From Halalkalibacterium ligniniphilum (GTDB lineage Bacteria > Bacillota > Bacilli > Bacillales > Bacillaceae_D): a stretch of 64,000 nt of DNA. The notes below the pieces were generated by a model. The model was not told where the DNA came from, ran no database searches, and saw only the letters and a program-made list of their open reading frames with translations. The first letter of the stretch is position 1, and every line of letters starts with the position of its first letter. The position numbers and the translations under genes were made by a program. Where the stretch lies: assembly GCF_000334155.1 (NCBI RefSeq), contig NZ_ANNK01000144.1:1-64000 (forward strand), in the 5' to 3' direction. Positions 35,695 through 45,559 of the stretch are shown one piece after another.

Positions 35695-36702
35695 ATGTTT
35701 TCAAATGCAGAGCTTGGAATCGATTTAGGAACCGCAAATCTTCTTGTATATAGTAAAGATAAAGGAATTATTTTAAATGAGCCTTCAGTCGTAGCATTGA
35801 ATGTAGAAACGAAAGACGTTCTGGCCGTTGGGACTGAAGCAAAGAGCATGGTAGGTAAAACGCCAGGAAATATTGTTGCCGTTCGTCCCTTAAAGGATGG
35901 AGTTATCGCAGATTTTGATGTGACGACCGCCATGTTAAAGCATGTCATGAAAAAAGCTAGTAAAAAATTAGGCCTGTCTCTCAGAAAGCCAAGTGTTGTC
36001 GTATGTGCCCCTTCCGGCTCAACATCCGTAGAGCGACGAGCCATTTTAGATGCCATTCGCAGCTGTGGTGCTAAAAATGTAGAGATCATTGAAGAGCCTG
36101 TTGCTGCTGCAATTGGAGCGGACTTGCCTGTTGATGAACCTGTTGCAAATGTGGTGGTTGATATTGGTGGTGGTACGACCGAAGTTGCCATTATCTCATT
36201 CGGAGGTGTTGTTTCAAGTAATTCCGTTCGCATTGGTGGAGATAAGCTTGATGAAGACATTATTCAATACGTTCGAAAAGCCTACAACGTCCTGATTGGT
36301 GAGCGAACAGCCGAGCAAATAAAAATTGACATCGGCTATGCACCCGTTGAACATCAAGAACTGACAATGGATGTACGTGGACGTGATCTCGTAACAGGAT
36401 TGCCGAAAACAATTGTGCTCCGCTCAACTGAAATTCAGCATGCAATGAATGAATCACTTCTTCAAGTATTAGAAGCGGTTCGTGCAACTTTAGAGGATTG
36501 TCCTCCAGAGCTAAGTGGTGATATTGTTGACCGTGGTGTGATTTTAACAGGAGGGGGTTCCCTTCTTAATGGCATGCAGGATTGGTTAAGTGACGAAATT
36601 GTTGTTCCCGTTCATCTTGCCCCAAACCCGCTTGAATCTGTGGCAATTGGTACAGGTCGTTCCCTTAAAATGATCGCCAAACTTCAAAAGGCATCTGTGT
36701 AA
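35695..36702 (+). CDS. mreBH: Cell-shape actin homologue MreBH
   Basis: 335 residues, exactly the length of Bacillus MreBH, with its opening [23 protein letters not shown]-binding motifs: phosphate-1 [11 protein letters not shown], phosphate-2 [16 protein letters not shown] and adenosine [14 protein letters not shown]. MreBH helps direct lateral cell-wall synthesis and the autolysin LytE; it also matters in low Mg2+ in B. subtilis. The gene stands alone rather than with mreC/mreD, as expected for this paralogue. Not Mbl or MreB by length and context. Confidence 0.92.
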   Translation: MFSNAELGIDLGTANLLVYSKDKGIILNEPSVVALNVETKDVLAVGTEAKSMVGKTPGNIVAVRPLKDGVIADFDVTTAMLKHVMKKASKKLGLSLRKPSVVVCAPSGSTSVERRAILDAIRSCGAKNVEIIEEPVAAAIGADLPVDEPVANVVVDIGGGTTEVAIISFGGVVSSNSVRIGGDKLDEDIIQYVRKAYNVLIGERTAEQIKIDIGYAPVEHQELTMDVRGRDLVTGLPKTIVLRSTEIQHAMNESLLQVLEAVRATLEDCPPELSGDIVDRGVILTGGGSLLNGMQDWLSDEIVVPVHLAPNPLESVAIGTGRSLKMIAKLQKASV

Positions 36703-36709
36703 TTTAAGT

Positions 36710-36882
36710 GAGGCTGGGACATAACGAACGTGTTTGATTGAACATGCGAACAATGCACAACCTTAGCAGAGGAAATAGACGTAGACTCCTGCGGAAAGCG
36801 ACGTCTATTTCCGAAGCGGTTGCTATGCAGCAACGATCAGGAAGTTTGGAATTTTTTTTATCAATAAAAACTCTTTTGTCCG
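36710..36882 (+). repeat. R1 repeat copy e with a nested hairpin insertion
   Basis: Full R1 core, starting GAGGCTGGGACATAACG just after the mreBH stop and ending at CTCTTTTGTCC with a degraded last tip. Between CCTTAGC and TTCCGAAGC it carries GAAATAGACGTAGACTCC ... GACGTCTATTTC, an inverted repeat that looks like a shortened version of the larger insertion in the 49100 copy. Confidence 0.85.
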
Positions 36883-37190
36883 AACTTTTGCTATATCCAC
36901 TATTACTCCTTCTTACTTCTCCTTCGACTAAAATAGTACTCTACTAAATCTAATTCTTTGTTCAGTAAACGCTCCATTTCTTGAATCAGCAATCGTAGCG
37001 ACGGGATCTGCTTCGGACCAACGAACAATAATATCCTCCCACCCGACTAAAGTTGACTGGAGAATGAGGAAATAAGTCAAAATGGGCTTTTCTTCAATTT
37101 TGCTTCGTGTGCGACAGCTTTCGTAACTTCATCGTTGACTACCATCCCACATAATTTTTAAATCATTCCCCTTTGAAAAAAAAAACACCG
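36883..37190. other. Gene-free stretch with decayed coding-like sequence
   Basis: Two minus-strand frames over 36900-37100 stay open for 40 or more codons (for example GWEDIIVRWSEADPVATIAD), but no frame has a start with RBS and stops interrupt both. I could not name the ancestor. Confidence 0.3.
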
Positions 37191-37257
37191 AAACATGAAA
37201 CGTTTTCCTTATATCAATCGTATTAATAATAGGAATAGAATAAAGGAGGCATTCCCC

Positions 37258-37581
37258 ATGCTTGTTGTGAACACTGAAACAATCCCAGGATTAAAAATCA
37301 CTCGAACTTTAGGCGTTGTAAAAGGCAACCGCGTTCAAGCCAAGCATATCGGAAAGGATATTATTGGCGGGCTTCGAAATTTGGTCGGTGGACGGATGAA
37401 AGAATACGAGGAAATGTTCGTAGAATCACGAACAGCAGCTGAAAAGGATATGATTCATGAGGCAGAAAAATTGAACGCAAATGCCATTATTAATATTCGT
37501 TACTCAACAAGCTCAATTACAGAAGGCGCTTCTGAAGTACTCGTCTATGGGACGGCTGTCCAAGTAGAACCATACGAGTAA
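37258..37581 (+). CDS. YbjQ-family (UPF0145) protein
   Basis: 107 residues; the ATG lies eight bases after AAAGGAGG. Typical opening LVVNTETIPGLKITRTLGVV and RMKEYEEMFVESRTAAEKDM, ending in a beta-rich AIINIRYSTSSITEGASEVL. Small, probably pentameric domain of the YbjQ/heavy-metal-binding type; its role is unproven. Monocistronic. Confidence 0.88.
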   Translation: MLVVNTETIPGLKITRTLGVVKGNRVQAKHIGKDIIGGLRNLVGGRMKEYEEMFVESRTAAEKDMIHEAEKLNANAIINIRYSTSSITEGASEVLVYGTAVQVEPYE

Positions 37582-37722
37582 CCATCGAATCTCACAAGCA
37601 TTCATGAGTAATTCAATGTTTAAAATATGTCATTTTACGAAAACAAAACGACAAGCACTAAAATAAAGAAAAAATGAAGCTTGCCCAGCCAAATGTGTAG
37701 AAAAAAGAAAAAGCATCCTCAT

Positions 37723-38451
37723 TCAATCACGCTTTTTCTTCGTTTTTGTCAACTCCCAAATCTCTTTTAATACCGGCATTTCTTCCATCTCTTCTTCTGA
37801 AACCTCTGACCAAACAATGCCTTTAGGCTTCTCATACTCTCCCTCTGTTTTGAGAAGGCCTTTTTCAGTTGCAATCCAATCAACCGTGACATCGTAAGCG
37901 TCTCTCGGTAGCTCTTCCTCTACAAGCTGCCTACTATGTACCGTTGTTACCACAGGCACTGGGCGATTCCCTAGCTCGCTAATAATCGCATATTCTCGGT
38001 CCGCATACCCTTCTCCTTTTCCAAGACGACGTCCTTTTTTATCAACAGCAACAGATCCCATTACAATCAGATCGATTTCTGGCATCTCTACAAGAGCAAT
38101 TTCTTTTCCATATGCCTTCATATGCGTTAAGCTTGCTGCCTTTCGTTCTTCCCCACTTGGGACCCATTCTGGCTTTATTTTAATAAATCCTGCTTTTAAA
38201 CGTGGTGTTGGCACAAGCAACGTCTTCCCATCAAGCAGCACTTGCATGCGAAGTGGGAGCTGGGGAGCATCTGGGTTTACTTTTACGACAGATGCTTCTT
38301 TGTATGCATCCAACGTTATAATATGCTTCACCGCTTGCTCCGCACCTTTGAAATTAGGGATTCGCCCTTTGAGAGGGAAGGGAAATCTCCCTACTTTGTT
38401 TTCAGTCATATCTGCCCATACAGATTCTCGAATGATTCCCTTATCTCTCAC
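37723..38451 (-). CDS. 5-formyltetrahydrofolate cyclo-ligase-family protein
   Basis: 242 residues, GTG start after AGAGGTGA. The family fold is recognised from VLLDGKTLLVPTPRL, PEIDLIVMGSVAVDKKGRRLGKGEGYADREYAII and PVPVVTTVHSRQLVEEELPRDAYDVTVDWIAT. This subgroup resembles the MTHFSD-like branch rather than the short YqgN enzyme, so actual 5-formyl-THF conversion is only probable. Confidence 0.8.
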   Translation of the reverse strand: MRDKGIIRESVWADMTENKVGRFPFPLKGRIPNFKGAEQAVKHIITLDAYKEASVVKVNPDAPQLPLRMQVLLDGKTLLVPTPRLKAGFIKIKPEWVPSGEERKAASLTHMKAYGKEIALVEMPEIDLIVMGSVAVDKKGRRLGKGEGYADREYAIISELGNRPVPVVTTVHSRQLVEEELPRDAYDVTVDWIATEKGLLKTEGEYEKPKGIVWSEVSEEEMEEMPVLKEIWELTKTKKKRD

Positions 38452-38546
38452 TAGTCTTCACCTCTTTACAAATATACCTTATTTCTATCATATCACCACA
38501 TATTCATTTTCTTACCCTCTTCATTCATAATTGGTAACACACTCAT

Positions 38547-39041
38547 TTATAAAATCGGTCGATAACCATTTATCGCCGCTACTAACGCTTTAACCGTTTC
38601 TACACTTTTATTTGATAGAATCTCCTTTTGTACGAACGGTTCGCTTTTTAAATGAATTTCGGTCTCACCCGTTTCTGTTTCACGAATAAGAATAGCGATG
38701 CGTTCCCCCCATGTTTTCCAGCTAGCTTTTGTTTTCGCCAGCACTTCACCCGTATGTTCATTACTCATAACGACGATCGCATCGACCTTTTGCAAAGCTT
38801 GTTTTGTCGCTACGAGGGCTTCTTTTGCATTCAGGTCGAGCGTCAAAACTGCTTCTCCCACTTCGGTTGTCAAACCTCGTCTAATTAAATATTTTTCATA
38901 GGTCCACATAATGAGAAACGTCATGAAAAGACCGAACACGGCTCCAAAAAAGATGCCGCTTGTATAGTTAGTAGTAACCAATCCTTTGACTAGCCCAAAA
39001 GGAAAGGCTGTTGTCATAAATAGTAAAAAAGGAAGCATCAT
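38547..39041 (-). CDS. Hypothetical membrane-anchored protein, 164 residues
   Basis: Two N-terminal membrane segments (LPFLLFMTTAFPFGLVKG and SGIFFGAVFGLFMTFLIMW), then a soluble domain of about 115 residues with a repeated beta-alpha pattern (AVLTLDLNAKEALVATKQAL, AILIRETETGETEIHLKSEP). RBS AGGAGT. No family recognised. Confidence 0.65.
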   Translation of the reverse strand: MMLPFLLFMTTAFPFGLVKGLVTTNYTSGIFFGAVFGLFMTFLIMWTYEKYLIRRGLTTEVGEAVLTLDLNAKEALVATKQALQKVDAIVVMSNEHTGEVLAKTKASWKTWGERIAILIRETETGETEIHLKSEPFVQKEILSNKSVETVKALVAAINGYRPIL

Positions 39042-39439
39042 CGTTTGTTCAACTCCTACTTTTTAATAAAGTTTGCACGTATCACAGCTGACGAAATGGC
39101 AGGATTAAGGTTTGCTTCAATCTCGTTATTTATTATTACGAACGTTCCCACAAATGCGTTTCAAAATTTGAGCATAAAATTTTAAAACCTTAAACATTAA
39201 TCATAACTTTAGAACGATGACTATAAATGGACAACAATGCTCGAAATCTATCGCTGATTCAAATTTCACAACTTTACAATTTAAAAAAACTTTTATCATC
39301 CTTGACAGACTTGCACCAACTTATCATGTATAAAAAAGATAGTAATTCCCTTTTTTTCCTTTGTTAAAAGGATTCCTCTGATACATAGAGAATATTTTCT
39401 TCAGCTGTTCTAAAATTTTGGCATAAAAAGGAGGTTTCT

Positions 39440-39460
39440 GTGAGAAATGCTGTTTCTTGA
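39440..39460 (+). CDS. Candidate 6-residue leader ORF upstream of the Vpr-like protease
   Basis: GTG six codons before a TGA, with an unusually strong RBS (AAAAAGGAGG, five bases). It lies about 80 bases before the protease start. An overlapping frame from the next ATG is also short. GCTGT/ACAGC arms nearby could pair. Possible translational attenuator. Confidence 0.35.
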   Translation: MRNAVS

Positions 39461-39538
39461 CGCACAGCAGTCATGAGTTGTTCGATTTTTCCACATGGAA
39501 TGGAAGCCTTACGTAAAAAAAAGGAGTGATTGAAAGCA

Positions 39539-41959
39539 ATGAAGTATGCATATCTACATAAGGTTGTCTTGTTTTCTCTTATTTTCCTACTCTCGTTTTC
39601 AGGGTTTACTTCAGCGGCTGCTAATACAACAAGTGGACCACCTGAGCTTGCTCCATTGTATGGAGAAATTGATACGTCAAATTTTCTTGAAAAAACCGTA
39701 ATTGTTGAGCTAAAAGAAGAATCATTAATTGAAGCTAAGCACAGAGGAAAAAATCAAACGAAAGAAAAACTCAAACAGGAAAGAAGGCAAGTAATTGAAA
39801 ACGTTCAAGCCTTGACTACTACCAGTGAGGTTGGTCAGGAGTATGACTATGTTTTCTCTGGATTTTCTGTTGCCCTCCCTGCGAATGAAATTCCTAGCTT
39901 ACTCACAGTTGAAGGGGTTAAGGCCGTCTACCCTGACGTTACGTATCAAACCACTGCTGTTGATGAAGGAAAACTAATTGAAGCGGATGCTTTCAATCCA
40001 AATATGCTCGAAAGTGCTTCTTTCATCGGTTCTAATACAGCATGGGAGGCAGGATTTACTGGCCGTGGCGTGACCGTAGCTATTATCGACACAGGTGTTG
40101 ACTATACACACCCAGATCTTCGCCATGCTTTTGGCGACTACAAAGGATGGGATTTTGTCGATAATGATAACGACCCTCAGGAAACGCCTGTTGGTGATCC
40201 TCGAGGTCGACAAACCAATCATGGTACCCATGTTGCCGGTACGGTAGCAGCAAACGGATTAATTAAAGGCGTCGCACCTGAGGCGAACCTCCTTGCATAT
40301 CGTGTCCTTGGCCCTGGCGGAAGCGGGACAACAGCTAATGTCGTAGCAGGAATTGAGCGTGCAGTTCAAGATGGTGCTGATATTATGAATCTATCACTAG
40401 GAAACTCATTAAATAACCCCGATTTTGCTACGAGTATTGCCCTAGATTGGGCGATGGCGGAAGGAGTTGTTGCCGTTACGTCTAACGGCAATAGCGGGCC
40501 GAACAACTGGACGGTGGGCTCCCCAGGAACATCTCGTAGTGCCATCTCTGTTGGTGCAACCCAACTTCCTTTTGATGTATATCATGCAAGTATTTTTACT
40601 TCAGAAGGCGTAAATTATCCGAGCGCAGAAGTAATGGGGTACAGTTCAGCTGATGATTTACTTGCCTTAAGCGGCAATGAGTACGACATTGTCTATACAG
40701 GACTCGGTTACCCGGAAGATTTTGAAGGAATTGATTTTGAAGGAAAAATCGCCCTTATCCAGCGTGGGGAAATTCCATTTACAGAAAAAGCGATTAATGC
40801 AGCCAAAGCTGGGGCAGTCGGTGTTATTCTTTTTAACAATGTTGCTGGTGTCCAGCCAACAATTCCTGGCATGAAACTCCCAACGGTAATGCTGACACGT
40901 GAAGACGGAGAGAAAATGTTAGCCGAGCTAGAAGCAGGTAATAACACAGTGACATTCACCTTTAGCTTTGCTCAACGGGTTGGGGAAACGGTTGCAAACT
41001 TTTCATCTCGTGGACCTGTTATGGGAACATGGATGATAAAACCTGACGTGGTTGCACCAGGTGTAAACATTACAAGCACGGTTCCAACCCACCAATCAGA
41101 AGAACCTCACGGATATGCTGCCCTTCAAGGGACAAGTATGGCCTCCCCTCATGTAGCTGGAGCTGCCGCTCTTCTACTTGAAGCGCATCCACGTTGGGGT
41201 GTGGATGAGGTGAAGGCGGCTTTGATGAATACGTCTGAGACGCTAACAAGCCCAAATGGTGAGCGCTATGCTCATAACACGCAAGGTTCTGGAAGTATTC
41301 GGGTTCCAGAAGCAATCAATACAAAAACGCTCATAACACCTGGCAGCCATTCTTTCGGAACGTTCACAAAGAAACACGGACGTCAAACCGAACGACAATA
41401 CTTTACGATTCGTAACCTTTCAAATGAACGGAAAGCGTACTCGTTTGATGTAACGTTTGTTGGAAACCCAGAAGGTATTAAAGTCAATACAAGCAATAAT
41501 CTTCGCGTTCAACCGAATCGTACACAAAAAGTAAACTTTAATGTTCAAGTTGACACAAGCAAGGTAGAACCAGGTTATTATGAAGGCACCATAACTATCG
41601 GCGATGGCATAGAAACGATTGAAGTGCCCACCATTCTATTTGTTTCTGAACCAGATTATCCTCGCATAACTAGCTTTGGATTTGATGTCAATAATCAGGA
41701 TAGGACATTTACCGGTAGCGCATACCTACCAAATGGAGCCGAACGATTTGGTTTATGGATTTATTCCGTTGAAACATTTGAATTTGTAGGTGAGGCTGCT
41801 GTTACAAAAAATACACCTCAAGGCTTTTATGATTTCACGTGGGACCTAACATTGAATGGTAAACCTCTGGCATCTGGCCAATACCACGTTTTTGCCTATG
41901 CCACAAAGGCTGGTCAACTAGATTATCTGTACGGAGGGGAACTGACTGTTGGTGAATAG
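39539..41959 (+). CDS. Minor extracellular serine protease, Vpr-like (S8 with PA insertion)
   Basis: About 806 residues. Signal peptide 1-26, inhibitor-type propeptide to about 160, subtilase domain with Asp184 (IIDTGVDYTHPDL), His228 (NHGTHVAGT) and Ser533 ([11 protein letters not shown]). A protease-associated (PA) domain is inserted at about 380-470 (YDIVYTGLGYPEDF..., KAGAVGVILFNNVAG). The C-terminal 200 residues form Ig-like beta domains. Same architecture as Bacillus Vpr. The ATG start is used; a TTG nine bases earlier lies closer to GGAGTGA. Long 497-base upstream region. Not preceded by the GATAAACATATTTAT motif. Confidence 0.9.
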   Translation: MKYAYLHKVVLFSLIFLLSFSGFTSAAANTTSGPPELAPLYGEIDTSNFLEKTVIVELKEESLIEAKHRGKNQTKEKLKQERRQVIENVQALTTTSEVGQEYDYVFSGFSVALPANEIPSLLTVEGVKAVYPDVTYQTTAVDEGKLIEADAFNPNMLESASFIGSNTAWEAGFTGRGVTVAIIDTGVDYTHPDLRHAFGDYKGWDFVDNDNDPQETPVGDPRGRQTNHGTHVAGTVAANGLIKGVAPEANLLAYRVLGPGGSGTTANVVAGIERAVQDGADIMNLSLGNSLNNPDFATSIALDWAMAEGVVAVTSNGNSGPNNWTVGSPGTSRSAISVGATQLPFDVYHASIFTSEGVNYPSAEVMGYSSADDLLALSGNEYDIVYTGLGYPEDFEGIDFEGKIALIQRGEIPFTEKAINAAKAGAVGVILFNNVAGVQPTIPGMKLPTVMLTREDGEKMLAELEAGNNTVTFTFSFAQRVGETVANFSSRGPVMGTWMIKPDVVAPGVNITSTVPTHQSEEPHGYAALQGTSMASPHVAGAAALLLEAHPRWGVDEVKAALMNTSETLTSPNGERYAHNTQGSGSIRVPEAINTKTLITPGSHSFGTFTKKHGRQTERQYFTIRNLSNERKAYSFDVTFVGNPEGIKVNTSNNLRVQPNRTQKVNFNVQVDTSKVEPGYYEGTITIGDGIETIEVPTILFVSEPDYPRITSFGFDVNNQDRTFTGSAYLPNGAERFGLWIYSVETFEFVGEAAVTKNTPQGFYDFTWDLTLNGKPLASGQYHVFAYATKAGQLDYLYGGELTVGE

Positions 41960-41962
41960 TAA

Positions 41963-42660
41963 ATATCCGCCGGTAGAACCGGCGGGTTTAATTTCGCCCT
42001 ATAAGGGCACTTTACCGACAACCCCCTAAAGGGGACTCGAAATTGACCGTCAACCGTTCACTTCTATTACTTATCTTTAAATGGATCGACGTACTCTCTC
42101 TTCGTCATTTGGTCGCGTAATCGATCCTCCGCTTCCTGATTACGTATATAATTCTCTATCGTTTTTTGATTCAATCCTACAGTACTCACATAATATCCTT
42201 TTGCCCAAAACGTACGATTCCCATGGTTATACTTTAAATTGGCATGCCGGTCGTGGATCATTAACGAACTTTTTCCTTTTAAATAGCCCATAAAATGTGA
42301 CACAGACAATTTAGGTGGGATTTTCACTAACATATGAATATGATCCTTCATCGCATGTGCTTCAATGATTTCGACATCTTTCATTTCACATAACCTTCTG
42401 AGAATAGCACCTATATCTTTTCTCAGTTTTCCATAAATGACTTTTCTTCTGTACTTTGGTATGAATACGATGTGATACTTACAATTCCATCTTGTGTGTG
42501 ATAAACTATTGTCACTCGACATGAGTAGATCTCCTTTCGTTTTTTAGAAGTTGGTTTGACGGCCATCTTCTATTATAACGATTGGAGATTTTTTCTGTCA
42601 CTTTACCACTCTAGAAGTTTTATTTTCACACGTGTAGAACACGTGGTTTTAAACCCATAT
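41963..42660 (-). mobile_element. IS200/IS605-family insertion sequence (IS200 type, tnpA only)
   Basis: A single tnpA with subterminal hairpins on both sides: CCGCCGG-tagaa-CCGGCGG at 41969 and CACACGTGT-aga-ACACGTGG at about 42633. No tnpB. Elements of this family move as single strands and leave no target duplication, so the boundaries are approximate. It has landed three bases after the protease stop codon. Confidence 0.75.
42067..42522 (-). CDS. tnpA: IS200-type Y1 transposase TnpA
   Basis: 151 residues, full length. HuH motif region: AHAMKDHIHMLVKIPP supplies His-x-His, and the catalytic tyrosine lies in the C-terminal YYVSTVGLNQKTIENYIRNQ. The N-terminal YHIVFIPKYRRKVIY is intact, unlike the broken copy at 9009. 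Probably active. Confidence 0.93.
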   Translation of the reverse strand: MSSDNSLSHTRWNCKYHIVFIPKYRRKVIYGKLRKDIGAILRRLCEMKDVEIIEAHAMKDHIHMLVKIPPKLSVSHFMGYLKGKSSLMIHDRHANLKYNHGNRTFWAKGYYVSTVGLNQKTIENYIRNQEAEDRLRDQMTKREYVDPFKDK

Positions 42661-42664
42661 AATC

Positions 42665-42699
42665 AAAAGTCTGGCTCAAATACTCTGAGCCAGACTTTT
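42665..42699. terminator. Bidirectional terminator beyond fruA
   Basis: AAAAGTCTGGCTC and GAGCCAGACTTTT form a perfect 13-bp stem, ending the fructose operon on the minus strand. Confidence 0.9.
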
Positions 42700-42749
42700 C
42701 CCTTTTTGTAAAACTAAATAGGATGGGATCCTCCTACCGCTTTCCTCAA

Positions 42750-44633
42750 TTATTGTTGGGCATCTTTTTTCAAGAAGCCTAACATAAGAGCCGTAATGAT
42801 TGCACCAATTAATATGGCTAGGATATAAAGCCAGGCACTTCCGTAAACAATTGGAATGACGAAGAGTCCGCCATGAGGTGCAGGTAAGCCAACATTAAAC
42901 AGTGCCGTTAGTCCGCCAGCTACAGCAGAACCGACAATAATGGACGGAATGACACGACCAGGATCAGCGGCAGCAAACGGAATGGCACCTTCTGTAATGA
43001 AAGAAAGCCCGAGAACATAGTTCGTCTTCCCAGCGTCTTGTTCCTGCTTCGTAAATTTCTTTTTAAAGAACGTCGTCGCAAGGGCAATCCCAAGCGGTGG
43101 AACCATCCCGCCTGCCATAACAGCAGCATGAGGACCATAGTTTCCAGCATCGATCATAGCGATTCCAAACGTAAAAGCCGCTTTATTAATCGGACCACCC
43201 ATATCTACCGCCATCATACCACCAAGGATAATTCCAAGAATCAGCATATTCGTTGTCCCCATACCGCCAAGCCAATTCTCAAGTCCAGTATTAAAGGTTG
43301 ATAACGGGCCAACAAGCCATAGCATAATCATACCTGTCGCAAAAATATTAAGCACAGGGTAAAACAAAATCGTTTTGATTCCATCTAACGTTTGTGGTAA
43401 ATTCTCAAGCAGTTTTTTTACACCAAGAGCCAGATAACCTGCTAAAAAGCCTGCGATTAAGCCACCAAGAAAGCCCGCTTCACCTGTTGCAGCAATTAAA
43501 CCACCAATCATCCCTGCAGCAAAGCCTGGTCGATCAGCAATACTCATAGCAATAAAGGCTGCAAGAACAGGTATCATTAACCCGAATGCATTCCCTCCAC
43601 CGATCTCCATGAGCATCGCCGCAAAGGCATTATAATCTGGAGAGTCTGGATTCGCCGATTCAATTCCAAACATAAAGGAAATCGCGATTAAAATACCGCC
43701 CCCGACAACGAAAGGAAGCATGTTTGAGACACCATTCATCAAATGCTTATAAAAGCCAACCCGAGGTTTCTCTGTTCTCTCCGATTCAATACTTCCGTTT
43801 CCCTTACCTTGCCCAGCTTTATAAATCGAGACCTCTCCAGACAACGCTTGCTCAATAAGCTCTTTTGGTCGACGAATCCCGTCTGTCACACCAACTTGAA
43901 GCACCTTTTTACCCGCGAAACGATCCATCTCGATTTTCGTATCGGCGGCAACAATAATTGCATCCGCTTCTTCAATTTCTTGAGCTGTTAAACGGTTTTT
44001 CACACCACCTGATCCGTTGGTTTCAACCTTAATTGATACACCTAGCTCTTTTGCTTTCTCCTTTAAAGCATCTGCAGCCATATACGTATGGGCAATTCCT
44101 GTTGGACAGCCTGTAACAGCTAACACTTTTCCGCTTGAAGCAGTAACCGTTGTCTCTTCTTCGTTATCTTCCTGTTGCTCTGCTTCTTTGTGATCGATGG
44201 CAGCCAAAATTTCTTCCAAAGAAGTAGCTTCCAGCAATGTTTTGCGAAACGCTTCATCCATCAAAAAAGTGGATAGACGTGAAAGTGTTTCTAAATGCTC
44301 ATTGTTCGCCCCTTCGCTTGCAGCAATCATGAAAAACAAGTGGCTCGGTCGCCCGTCAAGAGATTCGTAATCAATCCCCTCTTTTGAGCGTCCAAAGGCA
44401 ATTGCTGGTGTTTTTACAGCTGCTGTCTTAGCGTGAGGGATCGCAATCCCTTCCCCTACTCCCGTTGTACTTTGGGCTTCCCTTGCTAAAATGGCCTCTT
44501 TGTATTGATGACGATCGTTTAATCTACCGGCTTCGTCTAGCTTCAGAACCAATTCATCAATGACATCTTCCTTTGACGCTGCGCGTAAATCAAGAATCAT
44601 TGTATCCTTCTTTAATAACTCAGAAATTTTCAT
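42750..44633 (-). CDS. fruA: PTS fructose-specific transporter, EIIABC
   Basis: About 627 residues. Domain order: EIIA (1-145) with phosphorylated His67 in GEGIAIPHAKT; EIIB (about 168-265) with Cys176 in VTGCPTGIAHTYMAADAL; EIIC membrane domain (about 290-620, roughly ten segments). It imports fructose and delivers fructose-1-phosphate. The start is the ATG after AAGGGTGA, just past the fruK stop; longer upstream frame lies inside fruK. Last gene of fruR-fruK-fruA. Confidence 0.95.
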   Translation of the reverse strand: MKISELLKKDTMILDLRAASKEDVIDELVLKLDEAGRLNDRHQYKEAILAREAQSTTGVGEGIAIPHAKTAAVKTPAIAFGRSKEGIDYESLDGRPSHLFFMIAASEGANNEHLETLSRLSTFLMDEAFRKTLLEATSLEEILAAIDHKEAEQQEDNEEETTVTASSGKVLAVTGCPTGIAHTYMAADALKEKAKELGVSIKVETNGSGGVKNRLTAQEIEEADAIIVAADTKIEMDRFAGKKVLQVGVTDGIRRPKELIEQALSGEVSIYKAGQGKGNGSIESERTEKPRVGFYKHLMNGVSNMLPFVVGGGILIAISFMFGIESANPDSPDYNAFAAMLMEIGGGNAFGLMIPVLAAFIAMSIADRPGFAAGMIGGLIAATGEAGFLGGLIAGFLAGYLALGVKKLLENLPQTLDGIKTILFYPVLNIFATGMIMLWLVGPLSTFNTGLENWLGGMGTTNMLILGIILGGMMAVDMGGPINKAAFTFGIAMIDAGNYGPHAAVMAGGMVPPLGIALATTFFKKKFTKQEQDAGKTNYVLGLSFITEGAIPFAAADPGRVIPSIIVGSAVAGGLTALFNVGLPAPHGGLFVIPIVYGSAWLYILAILIGAIITALMLGFLKKDAQQ

Positions 44634-44638
44634 TTTCC

Positions 44639-45559
44639 TCACCCTTCCCCTAGCATCGTTATTTTCGTTTGACCTAGTAGACTCTCGATTTTTGACCTCG
44701 TACAAAATCCATCAGAAAAGGCTGTAGCACTTCCAGCTGCAATAGCGTATTGAAAAGCTTCGGGAACAGAAAGCGCTGCAAGTCTAGCAGCGATATAGCC
44801 TGCTACGGTTGAGTCTCCTGCACCCACAGAGTTTCGCACCGTTCCTTTTGGTACATTTGCAACATAAAGACCGTCCTTTGTCCCAAATAATGACCCGTCT
44901 CCTGCAAAGGATACGAGAACATTTTCAACACCTAATGCTAAAAGCTCTTTCACATGAGGAACTGCTTCTTCTATGCTTGCAATCGACTTACCTACTAATT
45001 CTTCAAGCTCATGGTGATTTGGCTTGATGAACGTTGGCTTCGCATGAATGGCTTTCTTTAACGCTTCTCCACTCGTATCTACAACAACCTGAGCTCCCTG
45101 CTGTTTTCCTTGTTGGATGAGCGCCTGATAGATCGAGCTTGGTAGACTCGAAGGCACGCTCCCTGCTAGTACGAGCACATCCTCTTTCTGTAAATCAGTT
45201 AATTGCTCAAGAAGTGCCTCTACATGTTGAGGTTCAATGGTTGGTGCCATTCCGTTAATCTCTGTTTCCTCTTCTCCTTTTACTTTCACATTAATTCTTG
45301 TATCCTCGTTTACCTCAATAAATGAAGTTCCAATTCCTTCTTTTTCAAGCATTTTTTTTACAAAGGCTCCTGTAAAGCCTCCAATAAAACCAAGCGCTTG
45401 ACTGGAATACCCTAGCTCTTTTAATACCCGGGAAACATTAATTCCTTTCCCACCTGGTACCTTTCGATCTTGTGTGGAACGATTGACATGACCGAGCTTT
45501 AAAGAATCTGTTTGAATGATATAGTCAATGGATGGGTTGAATGTCACGGTGTAAATCAT
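44639..45559 (-). CDS. fruK: 1-phosphofructokinase
   Basis: 306-residue PfkB-family sugar kinase converting fructose-1-phosphate to fructose-1,6-bisphosphate. Signatures: VNRSTQDRKVPGGKGINVSR near residue 30 and the catalytic DxxGAGD-like NSVGAGDSTVAGYIAA near 250, with Asp as base. ATGA overlap with fruR upstream and 5 bases to fruA. Confidence 0.95.
   Translation of the reverse strand: MIYTVTFNPSIDYIIQTDSLKLGHVNRSTQDRKVPGGKGINVSRVLKELGYSSQALGFIGGFTGAFVKKMLEKEGIGTSFIEVNEDTRINVKVKGEEETEINGMAPTIEPQHVEALLEQLTDLQKEDVLVLAGSVPSSLPSSIYQALIQQGKQQGAQVVVDTSGEALKKAIHAKPTFIKPNHHELEELVGKSIASIEEAVPHVKELLALGVENVLVSFAGDGSLFGTKDGLYVANVPKGTVRNSVGAGDSTVAGYIAARLAALSVPEAFQYAIAAGSATAFSDGFCTRSKIESLLGQTKITMLGEG

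Noticed and set aside
39042-39538. Copy of the GATAAACATATTTAT operator before the Vpr-like protease
   Set aside because: Read through the whole upstream region; no similar sequence.
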